Source of the DNA: a bacterium
GTDB lineage: Bacteria > SZUA-79 > Acidulodesulfobacterales > Acidulodesulfobacteraceae
Direction: 5' to 3'
Length of the DNA: 64,000 nucleotides
Assembly: GCA_003232385.1 (NCBI GenBank)
Contig: QIJE01000028.1
Span: forward strand, 155,064 to 219,063
Shown here: one piece after another, positions 1 to 9,902 of the stretch
How the letters are laid out: each line of letters begins with the position of its first letter
Numbering within the stretch: the stretch's first letter is position 1
Program-made: the position numbers and the translations under genes
The notes under the pieces: generated by a model
What the model saw: only the letters and a program-made list of their open reading frames with translations
Database searches by the model: none
Told to the model about the DNA's origin: nothing

Positions 1-2
1 TT

Positions 3-137
3 GTTCCTGGCAAATACGGTATAAGAGGAATACCCACTGTTATTTTATTTAATGACGGAAAGGTTGTCGATCAGATTGTCGGGGCAGCTCCAAAAACCTC
101 TTTTAAACAAATGATAGATAAGGTCGTTACTAATTAA
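3..137 (+). CDS. Thioredoxin, C-terminal part (5' end outside the window)
   Basis: Frame 3 reads VPGKYGIRGIPTVILFNDGKVVDQIVGAAPKTSFKQMIDKVVTN*, with the thioredoxin GIRGIPT cis-Pro region. Confidence 0.9.
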   Translation, partial: VPGKYGIRGIPTVILFNDGKVVDQIVGAAPKTSFKQMIDKVVTN

Positions 138-151
138 ATATCGGCTGTTAA

Positions 152-1411
152 TCAAAAACTTAATGTTACCTCTTTTATTGATTTGTTCGTTGATTTAGAT
201 ATAGTAAAATTAATATTATCTATGGTAAATTTCTCACCCGGAACGGGTATACGTCCGAGTCTGTCCATTATTAAACCGGATATTGTCTCGTAATCTGCTT
301 CCGGGTGGTTTATTACGCTTATATTCAACAACTCCGATAATTCATTTAAGGTTAATCTTGCGTTAATTAGATATGTATTTTTGCCTATTTTTTTGTACAG
401 AGGTTCTTCTTCGTCGGTTTCATCTCTAATTTCTCCCATTATTTCTTCAAGGATGTCTTCAAATGTTATTATACCGGAAGCCCCGCCGTATTCGTCGACT
501 ATGACGACCATTTGCTGTCTGCTTTTCTGCATTTTTATCATTATCTCGGATATCTTGGAGGTTTCCGGTATGAATAATACCGGCCTTGCTATTTCGCCTA
601 CGACTTTATTGGCGTTTTCGGGATTATATATATCAAAGGCAAAGACGATGCCCGATAGATTGTCTATGCGGTCTTTATATGCGGGAATTCTCGAATAGTT
701 AGTTTCTGCGAAAACCTGCCTTGCTTTGTCTGCGTCATCGTTTTCATTTAACGCTATCACGCTGATCAGCGGAATCATAATGTCTTTGGCGATTTTATTG
801 CCGAATTCGAATATTCTTCTTATTATTTTTTTGTCGTATTCTCTGAATTCTTTAACGTTGCTGCTTATAGTAAGGACCTTAATAAGCTCGTCTTTCGTAA
901 GAAAAACATCTTTGGATTTACTTTTAAGAAGTATATTCAACAATTTAGATAGGGCTATAAAAATGATATTAATCGGAAAAAATATAACCGAAAATACGGC
1001 TATTAACGGAATACTTCTCATCATAAGGCTGTTTGCGTGTCGCCTGTATATCATTTTTGGAATTATTTCACCAAAAATTACCATAATCGGAGTGAGGATT
1101 ATTACTACGACAAGCGGGGTATAAGACTTTGCATACTCATATATAAACGTAGTCGCGAGAATGGTTGCCGACGTGTATGCTATATTATTCCCTATCAGTG
1201 ATGTAGAGTAGGTGTTTTCCGGTTTCTTAGTCATTAACAGTAAAAATTTTGCAAGTTTGCTGCCCTTAGATTCTTTATGTTTGACCTTGATTTTATCGTA
1301 ACTGATAATACCTATTTCGGAGCCGGCAAAAAATCCCTCGAAAAATATCGCCAGGACGATAAGAATTATATAAAGATATAAATTATATAAACTGTTAGAT
1401 ATCATATTCAT
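152..1411 (-). CDS. CNNM/CorC (HlyC-type) membrane protein with CBS domains
   Basis: N-terminal DUF21-like TM region with FFAGSEIGIISYDKIKVKHKES, then CBS and CorC_HlyC C-terminal domain (VDEYGGASGIITFEDILEEIMGEI). Confidence 0.88.
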   Translation of the reverse strand: MNMISNSLYNLYLYIILIVLAIFFEGFFAGSEIGIISYDKIKVKHKESKGSKLAKFLLLMTKKPENTYSTSLIGNNIAYTSATILATTFIYEYAKSYTPLVVVIILTPIMVIFGEIIPKMIYRRHANSLMMRSIPLIAVFSVIFFPINIIFIALSKLLNILLKSKSKDVFLTKDELIKVLTISSNVKEFREYDKKIIRRIFEFGNKIAKDIMIPLISVIALNENDDADKARQVFAETNYSRIPAYKDRIDNLSGIVFAFDIYNPENANKVVGEIARPVLFIPETSKISEIMIKMQKSRQQMVVIVDEYGGASGIITFEDILEEIMGEIRDETDEEEPLYKKIGKNTYLINARLTLNELSELLNISVINHPEADYETISGLIMDRLGRIPVPGEKFTIDNINFTISKSTNKSIKEVTLSF

Positions 1412-2363
1412 CCTCTATTTCACCGAAAATTTCTTCCAATAGATCTTCCATAGTCACGATACCCTCCATTTTTCCATGTTTGTCGACCAATACTGCAATA
1501 TGAATTTTTTTCCTTTGGAGTTCCCTGAAAAGTTCCAGGGCGTTTTTCGAAGAAGATATAAAATAAGGCTTTATCAGGAAAGAATTAAGCGTCCTTTTTT
1601 CTTCGCCCTTATTGTAAACCTTTGCTAAAATATTTTTAGCGAGGGTTATCCCTATTATATTATCTTTTTCTTTAAAATATATCGGGATTCTCGAAAAATG
1701 ATTCAACTCTATGAGTTCTATCGCCGTTAAAACAGGCGTATTTATATCTAATTCGAAGATGTCGTCTTTTTTAGTCATAATATTTCCTACTTTTAGATAT
1801 GAGAGCTTTAGAAAATTTTTGATGAATTCATATTCTTTTTCTTTTATTTCTCCTTCATTTTTACCTATTTCTATAATTATTCTCAATTCTTCATTGGAAA
1901 TAGATTCTTCCTTTTTCAGCCGAAGCCGCCTTGTCTTGATTCCCATTTTCTCTAAAAACAATTTCATAAGAAAAGTAGCGGGATAAAATATCTCCGAAAC
2001 AAGTAAAGATAATTCCACAGGTTTCTTAAGCGCTATTATTTTAGGAACTATCTCCGCTAAAATAATGAGTATAAGCGAGATGGATATAATTGAATAGAAA
2101 ACCGGGACGTGATTAAAATATTTATGCAATATCACGGCCCCGAGACTTGCAGTTATCACATTGGCGGTCATATTTCCGACTAAAATTATAACGAGAAATA
2201 TTGAAGAGTTTTTTATTAAAAAGATAACCTTATTTTTTTTTCTTGAGTTTAATTCATCTATATCGGCTTGCTTAATGGAAAAAATAGACGATTCAGAAAT
2301 AGAAAACACTGAAGAAACTACAAGAAACAAAATAAATAAAGTGAGAGGAAGCGTTAGATGCAT
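1395..2363 (-). CDS. CNNM/CorC-type membrane protein with CBS domains (second paralogue)
   Basis: ISESSIFSIKQADIDEL, VDKHGKMEGIVTMEDLLEEIFGEIEDEYDI. Start moved to internal Met (MHLTLPLTLF), which removes the overlap with thiL. Confidence 0.87.
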   Translation of the reverse strand: MHLTLPLTLFILFLVVSSVFSISESSIFSIKQADIDELNSRKKNKVIFLIKNSSIFLVIILVGNMTANVITASLGAVILHKYFNHVPVFYSIISISLILIILAEIVPKIIALKKPVELSLLVSEIFYPATFLMKLFLEKMGIKTRRLRLKKEESISNEELRIIIEIGKNEGEIKEKEYEFIKNFLKLSYLKVGNIMTKKDDIFELDINTPVLTAIELIELNHFSRIPIYFKEKDNIIGITLAKNILAKVYNKGEEKRTLNSFLIKPYFISSSKNALELFRELQRKKIHIAVLVDKHGKMEGIVTMEDLLEEIFGEIEDEYDI

Positions 2364-2367
2364 AGAT

Positions 2368-3405
2368 TTATAAGTGTTTAAACGTAAAGTTTTTCGGGTG
2401 ATACCGCCGTCCGTCTTTAAAAAATCTGGCACCCGTAAATTTGTCCGCGATATATCCTATTTTTTTTATCTTAGTCCCCGTGTTTTTCGATAATTCTAAG
2501 ATTTCTCCTTCTTTATCCGCTCCAGCCGTCCACAAAAGTTCGTAATCTTCCCCAAAAGAAATGGCATTATCAATGAAGTCGTCTATTTTTAAAATATTTG
2601 CAATATATTTTAGATGTTTATTAAAAGGAACTTCGTCTAATTCTATCTTGCCGCCGTGATTCAAATCCAATACATTAAAAATATCCTTGGACAACCCGTC
2701 GCTAATATCAGTTAAAGAATTTGCAAGTTTTTTTGCGGATAACTCCCTTCCAAGCTTTACCCTCGGCTTAGGAAGCTTAAATTTAGCTATAAAATTTTCT
2801 ATAAGTTTTTTATCGGAACTCCTAATGTTCGGATTATTTTCATATATATACTTTTTATTGCTTTGGAGATAATATGCCATCCATGAATTTCCGAGCTCTC
2901 CTGAAACAAATATCTTATCGCCTATTTTAGAACCAAACCTTCTTACAACGTTATCATGCTTGTAATCACCTATTATCGTTACCGATATCGAAAATTCGGA
3001 TGATTTGGATATATTGCCGCCCACAAGCGATACCTTATATTTTCTTGCGGTTTTAATAATGCCGCTGATTGTCTGCCTAATTTCGTTCTCGCTTACATAT
3101 TCGGGTATAGAAAGAGATAGCGTAAACAGTCTGGGAATTCCGCCCATAGCAGCGATATCGCTTATATTCACGAGAAGGGATTTTTCTCCTATTTCAAGAA
3201 AACTATAAGAATCCAGCTTAAAGTGCACGTTCTCGGTTATATTGTCGGAACTGACGAGAATATGATTTTTATCTTTGAAAATGGCACAGTCATCACCGAT
3301 GGAATTAATAATCAAGGATTTATTAAATTTTCCGGTCGCAAGGCTCAGTTGTTTTATTTCCTCTATCAGTCTTGCTTCGTTAAATTTTTTTTCTTTTTTT
3401 ATCAC
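2368..3405 (-). CDS. thiL: Thiamine-monophosphate kinase
   Basis: [39 protein letters not shown] and [12 protein letters not shown] motifs of ThiL. Confidence 0.93.
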   Translation of the reverse strand: MIKKEKKFNEARLIEEIKQLSLATGKFNKSLIINSIGDDCAIFKDKNHILVSSDNITENVHFKLDSYSFLEIGEKSLLVNISDIAAMGGIPRLFTLSLSIPEYVSENEIRQTISGIIKTARKYKVSLVGGNISKSSEFSISVTIIGDYKHDNVVRRFGSKIGDKIFVSGELGNSWMAYYLQSNKKYIYENNPNIRSSDKKLIENFIAKFKLPKPRVKLGRELSAKKLANSLTDISDGLSKDIFNVLDLNHGGKIELDEVPFNKHLKYIANILKIDDFIDNAISFGEDYELLWTAGADKEGEILELSKNTGTKIKKIGYIADKFTGARFFKDGRRYHPKNFTFKHL

Positions 3406-5917
3406 CCTTATTTTTGCTCAATATATTATTCGGTTTCGGTTTTAACGGTTTATCCGAATAGGTGTCGGATATGCCTATTATTGCATACCTTATAACCTCA
3501 TCCATATGTTTCACCGGTATAATTTTTAAATTTTTCTTAACCAATTGAGAAATTTCTTCCAGATCTTTTTTATTTCTTTCGGGAATCAGCACGGTTTTGA
3601 TCCCCACCCTTAAAGCGGCTAAAGTTTTTTCTTTCAGTCCGCCGATAGGCAACACGTTTCCTCTTAAAGTAATCTCTCCGGTCATAGCAATGTCTTTTCT
3701 AACCGGTTTTTTTAATAGTGCCGAAATTAAAGACGTTGCCATAGTGATTCCCGCAGACGGGCCGTCTTTAGGTATGGCGCCTTCCGGTATATGTATATGT
3801 ATGTCGTTTTTTTCAAACGTATCCGGTTTTATGCCGATTTCATCTACTTTTGACCTCGCATAACTGATAGCGGCATGAGCGGATTCTTTCATTACGTCGC
3901 CGAGTTGACCGGTAAGGGATAATGCCCCTTTTCCTTTAACGATAACCGTTTCGATGTACAAAACTTCTCCGCCAAACGGTGTCCACGCAAGCCCCGTCGA
4001 GACCCCTATTTCATCGGTTTGCCTTCCTTCATCGGGAAGGATTTTAATAGTGCCGAGGTATTTATGTACATTTTTGTCGGTTATAATATATCTTTTAATT
4101 TTATTTTCGGCTATCAGCCTTGCAATCTTTCTGCATATCGTCCCTATTTCCCGCTCTAAGTTTCTTAAGCCTGCCTCCCGCGTATAGCCTGATATGACGG
4201 TTTTAACGGCGCTCGGTTTAAAAACTATATAATCTCCCTTCAGACCGTTCTCTTTAATTTGTCTTGGAACGAGGTATCTTTCGGCTATTTTTTCTTTCTC
4301 TTCCAGGGTATATCCGGATAGGTTTATAATTTCCATTCTATCCCTGAGCGGAGAAGGTATCGCATCCGCGACATTTGCGGTTGCGACGAACATAACGTTA
4401 GACAGATCGAAGGGAACGTTTAAATAATGGTCTGAAAATGAAAAGTTCTGTTCCGGGTCCAATACTTCTAAGAGTGCAGAAGACGGATCTCCTCTAAAAT
4501 CCGTTCCGACCTTATCGATTTCGTCTATCATAAAAACGGGGTTATTTGTTCCGGCCTGCTTTATTCCCTGTATAATTCTTCCGGGTAAAGCTCCCACATA
4601 AGTTCTCCTATGCCCTCTAATTTCCGCCTCATCATGCACCCCTCCGAGAGAAATTCTGATAAATTTTCTATTCATTGCCTTTGCGATAGATTTTCCCAAA
4701 GAGGTTTTGCCGACGCCCGGAGGTCCGATAAAGCAGAGTATCGGCCCCTTCATCTTTTTATTTAATTTTCTAACACTGAGATATTCAAGTATTCTTTCCT
4801 TTATTTTTTCTAAGTCGTAATGATCTTCGTCTAATATCTTCTTGGCGGTCTCTATGTTAAGATTGTCTTTTGTCTTTTTTGACCACGGAATATCGGTAAG
4901 CCATTCCAAATATGTTCTGATAGTAGATGCCTCTGCAGCATCCTGATGCATCGCTTCTAATCTTGAAAGTTGCTTTTCCGCTTCTTTCAAAACATCCGAC
5001 GGCATTTTAGCCGCAAGCATCTTCTCCTTTAATTCGGTAATTTCCTGAGTTTTTTCATCTGTTTCGCCCAGTTCCTGTTTGATTTGTCTTAGTTGTTCTC
5101 TCAGAAAATAATCTTTCTGGGTTTTAGTCATTTCTTCCTTTGCCTGAGATTGAATCTTAGCTTGCATAGAAAGAATTTCTATCTCCCTTGCCAATATATC
5201 GTTCACTCTTTTAAGCCTTTCTATTTGGTTGGTTTCTTCAAGTATTTTCTGCGATTCGTCTACCTTTAACCCCAAGTTTGATGCTACTATGTCGGCCAGT
5301 CTCCCCGGATTATTTACGTTTTCTAATATTATCAATATATCCTGAGAAGGGAGCCTGCCTAAGGAGACATATTTCTCCAACTGTTCCTTTACGTTTCTCA
5401 TGAGGGCATCCACTTCAGGAGTGATTTCGGTTATATTTTCCTCCTTTATTTTGGATACGTTTACGAGGTAGAACGGCTTTATTTGAACGTAAGTTTCTAT
5501 TTTGGCTTTTAATAAACCCTGTACTAATATTTTAACTCTTCCGTCGGGAAGCTTTAGCATTTTCATAATCATTGCGGCAACTCCCACGTCATATATATCG
5601 TTTTGCAAGGGTTCTTCAACGATTATATCTTTCTGAGCCGATAAAAGTATTAATCTATCCTTGGAAAGGGCTTCGTCTACGGCCTTAATAGAGGCTTCTC
5701 TGCCTACAAAAAGAGGAATTATCATGAAAGGAAAAAGCACAATATCCCTGACGGGTAAAAGCGGAATAACCTCCGGCATTTGTATTTCTTCCGGTAAATC
5801 CTGCTGTTCCACATCATCCCCTTTTCCTATGATAATATCGCCTATACTGTTATTGTTACCGGTGCTGCCGGTTAACTCTTCAAAACCATCCATGCCGCGC
5901 ATATTGAACCTGTTCAT
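3380..5917 (-). CDS. lon: ATP-dependent protease La (Lon)
   Basis: [15 protein letters not shown]-type N-domain, [18 protein letters not shown] Walker A, and the catalytic region [23 protein letters not shown]. Confidence 0.97.
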   Translation of the reverse strand: MNRFNMRGMDGFEELTGSTGNNNSIGDIIIGKGDDVEQQDLPEEIQMPEVIPLLPVRDIVLFPFMIIPLFVGREASIKAVDEALSKDRLILLSAQKDIIVEEPLQNDIYDVGVAAMIMKMLKLPDGRVKILVQGLLKAKIETYVQIKPFYLVNVSKIKEENITEITPEVDALMRNVKEQLEKYVSLGRLPSQDILIILENVNNPGRLADIVASNLGLKVDESQKILEETNQIERLKRVNDILAREIEILSMQAKIQSQAKEEMTKTQKDYFLREQLRQIKQELGETDEKTQEITELKEKMLAAKMPSDVLKEAEKQLSRLEAMHQDAAEASTIRTYLEWLTDIPWSKKTKDNLNIETAKKILDEDHYDLEKIKERILEYLSVRKLNKKMKGPILCFIGPPGVGKTSLGKSIAKAMNRKFIRISLGGVHDEAEIRGHRRTYVGALPGRIIQGIKQAGTNNPVFMIDEIDKVGTDFRGDPSSALLEVLDPEQNFSFSDHYLNVPFDLSNVMFVATANVADAIPSPLRDRMEIINLSGYTLEEKEKIAERYLVPRQIKENGLKGDYIVFKPSAVKTVISGYTREAGLRNLEREIGTICRKIARLIAENKIKRYIITDKNVHKYLGTIKILPDEGRQTDEIGVSTGLAWTPFGGEVLYIETVIVKGKGALSLTGQLGDVMKESAHAAISYARSKVDEIGIKPDTFEKNDIHIHIPEGAIPKDGPSAGITMATSLISALLKKPVRKDIAMTGEITLRGNVLPIGGLKEKTLAALRVGIKTVLIPERNKKDLEEISQLVKKNLKIIPVKHMDEVIRYAIIGISDTYSDKPLKPKPNNILSKNKGDKKRKKI

Positions 5918-6005
5918 ATTGTATTCCCCTGTTAATTATGTACATTGTATGTATTTATTATCGGCACTATATAATAATATAATATATAAGTAGATCTCAT
6001 GCCTG

Positions 6006-6464
6006 TTATGCTTTCGTTATAGGTATAACCGCTTCTGCATTTACAAAAAGATCCCCTATTTCAAAATTTATGCTTAAAACCCCGTTGGATAAAACAGCGC
6101 TTATATTGTCTTTGGCGGGAGCGATAGGTAATAAAATAAATTTTTCGAATCTGTCAAATTTTCTTTCTAAGCAAAAAAAATTAACGTTTGTTTTTATTTT
6201 TGGTTCCAGTCTCCATCTTATTGCAAGAATATTGCCGTGAACCCCTATCGAAATATTTTCTATGGGGGTTCCGGGCAGCTCTATTTCTACCGTTAATTTA
6301 TTTTTATTCATATAAATGTCGATAGGCGAGGAATTAGCCTTGAAAGAATAGGGTAAATCCTCCGATGAAAAAGGACCAAAATGGTAATAAAAAAGCCTCT
6401 CTACTGCTTTTTTAAATTTTGTCATCTTTTTACTGAAACTTGCGTTTTCATCAAAAAATTCCAT
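6006..6464 (-). CDS. Hsp20/alpha-crystallin family small heat-shock protein
   Basis: Alpha-crystallin domain pattern (VEIELPGTPIENISIGVHGNILAIRWRLE... ERKFDRFEKFILLP). Confidence 0.8.
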   Translation of the reverse strand: MEFFDENASFSKKMTKFKKAVERLFYYHFGPFSSEDLPYSFKANSSPIDIYMNKNKLTVEIELPGTPIENISIGVHGNILAIRWRLEPKIKTNVNFFCLERKFDRFEKFILLPIAPAKDNISAVLSNGVLSINFEIGDLFVNAEAVIPITKA

Positions 6465-6468
6465 AATT

Positions 6469-7344
6469 CTAATCTATACACCATTTCGATTTTTTTATAA
6501 ATTCCATTAAACCGCTTTTAGTTTCATGATTTTTAAGTCCGTAAACTATTTGCGCTTTAAGCAAATCTAATTTGTCTCCTCCGTCGTACCTATCTCCTTT
6601 GAATTCAAGGGCATAAATCGGTTGAACCGAAAGGAGAGAACGGATAGCGTCGGTAAGTTGAATTTCGCCGCCTTTTCCGGGCTTTATATCCTTCAGAAAA
6701 TCAAAGATATTTGGGGTTAAAATATATCTTCCTACTATAGCAAGATTGGAAGGCGCATCTTTAAGTTCCGGTTTTTCTACAAGGTCTTCAATTTGATATA
6801 ACCCGTCTTTAATCTCTTTTCCTTGTATTATTCCATATTTTGAGACATCTTTGTCTTCGACTCTCTGGACAGCCAGGACGGAATACCCGTAATTTTTGTA
6901 TACGTCTATCATTTGTTTCATAACAGGAATATCGGAATCTATAATATCATCGCTTAAAACTACTGCGAACGGTTCTTCTCCGACCATATTCTGAGCACAT
7001 AAAACTGCATGCCCTAAACCCAGTGCTTCTTTTTGCCTCGTATATGTAAGGCTGATACGGTCTGATATATCGTCTACCGATTTTAGCAAATGATGCTTCC
7101 CTTTTTCTTTTAATAAAATTTCGTGTTCTATCGATCTGTCGAAATAATTCTCTATGGCGGTCTTACCCCTGCCGGTAATAATAATAATATCGGTAATTTT
7201 TGCACTCAAACATTCTTCCACTCCATACTGTATGAGCGGTTTGTCTACCAGCACAAGCATTTCTTTCGGGATTGATTTAGTTATCGGTAAGAGTCTTGTT
7301 CCGAGACCGGCAGCCGGAAACACTGCCTTGTTAATCCTCATCAA
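6469..7344 (-). CDS. galU: UTP--glucose-1-phosphate uridylyltransferase
   Basis: NKAVFPAAGLGTRLLPITKSIPKEMLVLVDKPLIQYGVEE and FKGDRYDGGDKLDLLKA. Confidence 0.95.
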   Translation of the reverse strand: MMRINKAVFPAAGLGTRLLPITKSIPKEMLVLVDKPLIQYGVEECLSAKITDIIIITGRGKTAIENYFDRSIEHEILLKEKGKHHLLKSVDDISDRISLTYTRQKEALGLGHAVLCAQNMVGEEPFAVVLSDDIIDSDIPVMKQMIDVYKNYGYSVLAVQRVEDKDVSKYGIIQGKEIKDGLYQIEDLVEKPELKDAPSNLAIVGRYILTPNIFDFLKDIKPGKGGEIQLTDAIRSLLSVQPIYALEFKGDRYDGGDKLDLLKAQIVYGLKNHETKSGLMEFIKKSKWCID

Positions 7345-7604
7345 AGTTAAAAACCCCCCGTATATTTTGAAGCAATTATAAAAATCAGTTTTATGTTTTC
7401 ATTTAATATATCATAAATTAAAAATTTTTTAAAATTATTTATTGAGCAAATAAGCGATTATTTTTTTGATAATGTTTTAACTTTATGATAAAATACTTAG
7501 CATTACGTAAAGTAAAAGATGTTATGAACATAATCGCTTAAATAATATAAAAATATATAACGATATCTAATGTAATTTTGAGATATTCGTATAGTTTATA
7601 AAAC

Positions 7605-7696
7605 GGAGAGATGGCCGAGTCCGGTTGAAGGCGATTGACTCGAAATCAATTGTAGGTGCAAGCTTACCGGGGGTTCGAATCCCTCTCTCTCCGCCA
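7605..7696 (+). tRNA. tRNA-Ser (anticodon CGA)
   Basis: Acceptor GGAGAGA/TCTCTCC, anticodon arm ATTGA-CTCGAAA-TCAAT, long variable arm, T arm GGGGGTTCGAATCCCTC, encoded CCA; 92 nt. Confidence 0.95.
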
Positions 7697-7753
7697 GTTA
7701 AAAGTAATACATTCGATTCCTGATGTAAGTTTTGTAACGGTACTGTCAAGGCT

Positions 7754-8089
7754 ATGAAATTTAAATACGATATGGAATACGTCTTAAAGATCACCGGGCT
7801 GAGTAAGGAAAATATATCGGAATTACTTAAATATTTTAACGAACTCCCTTTGGTCGCTAAACTTGAGGCCTTTTATATAAGCAAGCTTATAGAGGAAGAG
7901 GATGAATTTGCGTTTCTTCAGCATCATTTTGATAAACAAAAAATAGGCGAGTATGGGTTTTCACTATTCATTCTTGCGGTTAACAGGTTGTATAATTTAG
8001 AAACTAAGGATGCTGCCGATAAGAATCTTTCTTCATACATGCTTAATACTATTGCGAAGATGAAAATGCTCAGGAATCAGGATGAATAA
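7754..8089 (+). CDS. Hypothetical protein of 111 aa, overlapping the dsrN start
   Basis: Intact ORF, co-directional, 8-nt overlap with dsrN. No family recognised. Confidence 0.65.
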   Translation: MKFKYDMEYVLKITGLSKENISELLKYFNELPLVAKLEAFYISKLIEEEDEFAFLQHHFDKQKIGEYGFSLFILAVNRLYNLETKDAADKNLSSYMLNTIAKMKMLRNQDE

Positions 8090-9560
8090 TATTAAAAGCG
8101 GCGTTAAGCATGATAATGAAAGGAATGGGGCTGTTAATGGCATTTATATAGCCGCCGCTAAAAGGAATTCCGGTAAAACTACCGTTTCTATCGCGTTATC
8201 CCGCATATTTAAAAATAGAGGTTTATCCGTTCAGCCGTTTAAGAAAGGCCCCGATTTTATAGATTCGATGTGGCTCAGTATTGCGTCCGGTAAAAAAATT
8301 TATAATTTAGATTTTTATTTTATGCCCAGAAATAAAATAAAAGCACATTTTTTGGCGCATTCTTTGGGTTCGGATATCAGTATCGTCGAAGGAAATCACG
8401 GATTGCACGATTCCTTGGATATGCGCGGAAGGTCTTCCAACGCCGAAATGGCAAAATTATTGGGTCTTCCTGTGATTTTCCTGATAGACGTCGGAGAGCT
8501 GAACAGGGGAGTGGTTCCGCTTATAAGGGGTTTTCAGCAATTTGACAGGGACGTGAATATAAAGGGAATAATTCTCAATAAAGTCCATAGCAAGAGGCAT
8601 GAAAAAAATTTAATAAGAGCAATTCATTATTATACCGATTTAAAAATCGTGGGCAATATTCCGAATAATTTGGAATATTCCATAAAACAAAGACATCTCG
8701 GTCTCTTATCCACTCTTTCTTCCGAAGAAAGAGAAAATTTCGTTGCAGATATGTCCTCTAAGATTTCAGATTTTATAGATACGGACAGTATTGTAAAGAT
8801 TTCTAAAATATCGAAAAAATCTTGTTCCGGCGTTAAAGATTTAACGGTTTTGCCACTGAACAAAAACAAGAGAATTACTCGGAATACCGTTAAAATAGGC
8901 ATTGCTTATGACAATGCATTTAATTTTTATTACAACGAAAATATCGAAGCCCTTGAGAGATTAGGATGCGAAATAATAAAATTTTCTCCGCTCAAAGATG
9001 CGTTTCTTCCCGACGTAGATGCATTTTATATAGGCGGTGGGTTTCCGGAAATTTTTTCCGGTGAGCTTCAAGCAAATATAAATATAAGAAAGGAAATGAA
9101 ACGAAGAATAGAGGAGGGTATTCCGGTTTATGCGGAATGCGGGGGGCTCATGTATCTATGCAAAAGCATATCTTACGAAAATAATTTTCATGAAATGGTC
9201 GGGGCGATAGATGCAGACGTGAAATTCACAAAAAAACCCAAGGGACACGGTTATACGAAACTCAGCCCTTTTTTTTACGATAGGAAAGAAGGATTATGGT
9301 TTAATAAAATTAAGTCAATAAAGGGGCATGAATTTCATCATTCGTTCATAGATATGCCTTCCGGTATTATCGGCGACTTAGTTTTTGACGTAAAAAAGGG
9401 TTTTGGGGTTAACGGTACGGGGGACGGTATTGCGTATAAGAATGTCCTCGCGGGATATACCCATATCTATTCGGCTTCTTCTTCCGGATGGTTTAAAAAT
9501 TGGGTAGCCTTCATAAAAAAAACTAAAACCGTTTCGCAAAAAGGCGAGTTTTTAACATAA
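8082..9560 (+). CDS. dsrN: Cobyrinate a,c-diamide synthase family protein (DsrN, presumed siroheme amidase)
   Basis: IAAAKRNSGKTTVSIAL P-loop, FPEIFSGELQAN, YAECGGLMYL glutamine amidotransferase motif; adjacent to dsrAB. Confidence 0.9.
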   Translation: MNNIKSGVKHDNERNGAVNGIYIAAAKRNSGKTTVSIALSRIFKNRGLSVQPFKKGPDFIDSMWLSIASGKKIYNLDFYFMPRNKIKAHFLAHSLGSDISIVEGNHGLHDSLDMRGRSSNAEMAKLLGLPVIFLIDVGELNRGVVPLIRGFQQFDRDVNIKGIILNKVHSKRHEKNLIRAIHYYTDLKIVGNIPNNLEYSIKQRHLGLLSTLSSEERENFVADMSSKISDFIDTDSIVKISKISKKSCSGVKDLTVLPLNKNKRITRNTVKIGIAYDNAFNFYYNENIEALERLGCEIIKFSPLKDAFLPDVDAFYIGGGFPEIFSGELQANINIRKEMKRRIEEGIPVYAECGGLMYLCKSISYENNFHEMVGAIDADVKFTKKPKGHGYTKLSPFFYDRKEGLWFNKIKSIKGHEFHHSFIDMPSGIIGDLVFDVKKGFGVNGTGDGIAYKNVLAGYTHIYSASSSGWFKNWVAFIKKTKTVSQKGEFLT

Positions 9561-9650
9561 TCTTATATAATTTTAATCGGATTTTTTGTTTCAATGCAGT
9601 TTTCGATAGAATAAAATGCCGGTCATTTTTCTTACAAAATTATTTTTTTC

Positions 9651-9680
9651 TTGACAAAAGTTGTATGAAAGATTTATAAA
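9651..9680 (+). promoter_or_regulatory. Candidate sigma70-type promoter upstream of dsrA
   Basis: TTGACA (9651-9656), 18-nt spacer, TATAAA (9675-9680). Confidence 0.55.
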
Positions 9681-9730
9681 TATAAAAAGTGTGATTATCA
9701 TTCTAAACCGTTCAATCTTAACAAATACAT

Positions 9731-9804
9731 CATACATGTGTATGTATCGGTGGTTTTTTTGTGCGCTATTATGCATGTATTAATGTGTGTCATATATGTG
9801 CATG
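9731..9804. promoter_or_regulatory. Pair of 14-bp palindrome-like sites in the dsrA leader
   Basis: CATACA-TG-TGTATG (9731-9744, perfect inverted halves) and CATATA-TG-TGCATG (9791-9804), identical at 12/14 positions and 60 bp apart. Confidence 0.4.
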
Positions 9805-9902
9805 CGTCGTTTTGATCGGTTAATTTTTGTGGGTCTTAATATCATACTTTTACATATTTTCGTATTAATTATAAATAAATTTATTCGAGGAGGTTTTTTA
9901 TT

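Noticed and set aside
381-1124. Plus-strand ORFs of 105 and 132 aa inside the CorC-like gene
   Set aside because: Antisense to a clear CDS, Ser/Ile-rich low-complexity translation, no family features.
1395-2432. Long overlap between the CorC-like ORF and thiL
   Set aside because: Resolved by using the internal Met at 2363; the upstream extension has no family similarity.
3597-4187. Plus-strand ORFs opposite lon
   Set aside because: Shadow ORFs of the lon coding strand; no independent start signals or motifs.
7605-7696. tRNA-Ser as a proven genomic-island attachment site
   Set aside because: No integrase, no second copy of the tRNA 3' end and no mobile gene seen in the window; kept only as a hypothesis in the locus finding.
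7567-7794. Minus-strand 75-aa ORF containing GGERGIRTPGKLAPTIDFESIAFN
   Set aside because: This is antisense to the tRNA-Ser gene; GERGIRTPG-type peptides are a well-known annotation artefact of tRNA-Ser.
9691-9704. GATTATCATTCTA resembling half of a Fur box near the dsrA promoter
   Set aside because: Only a partial match to the Fur palindrome in an AT-rich region; too weak to call.
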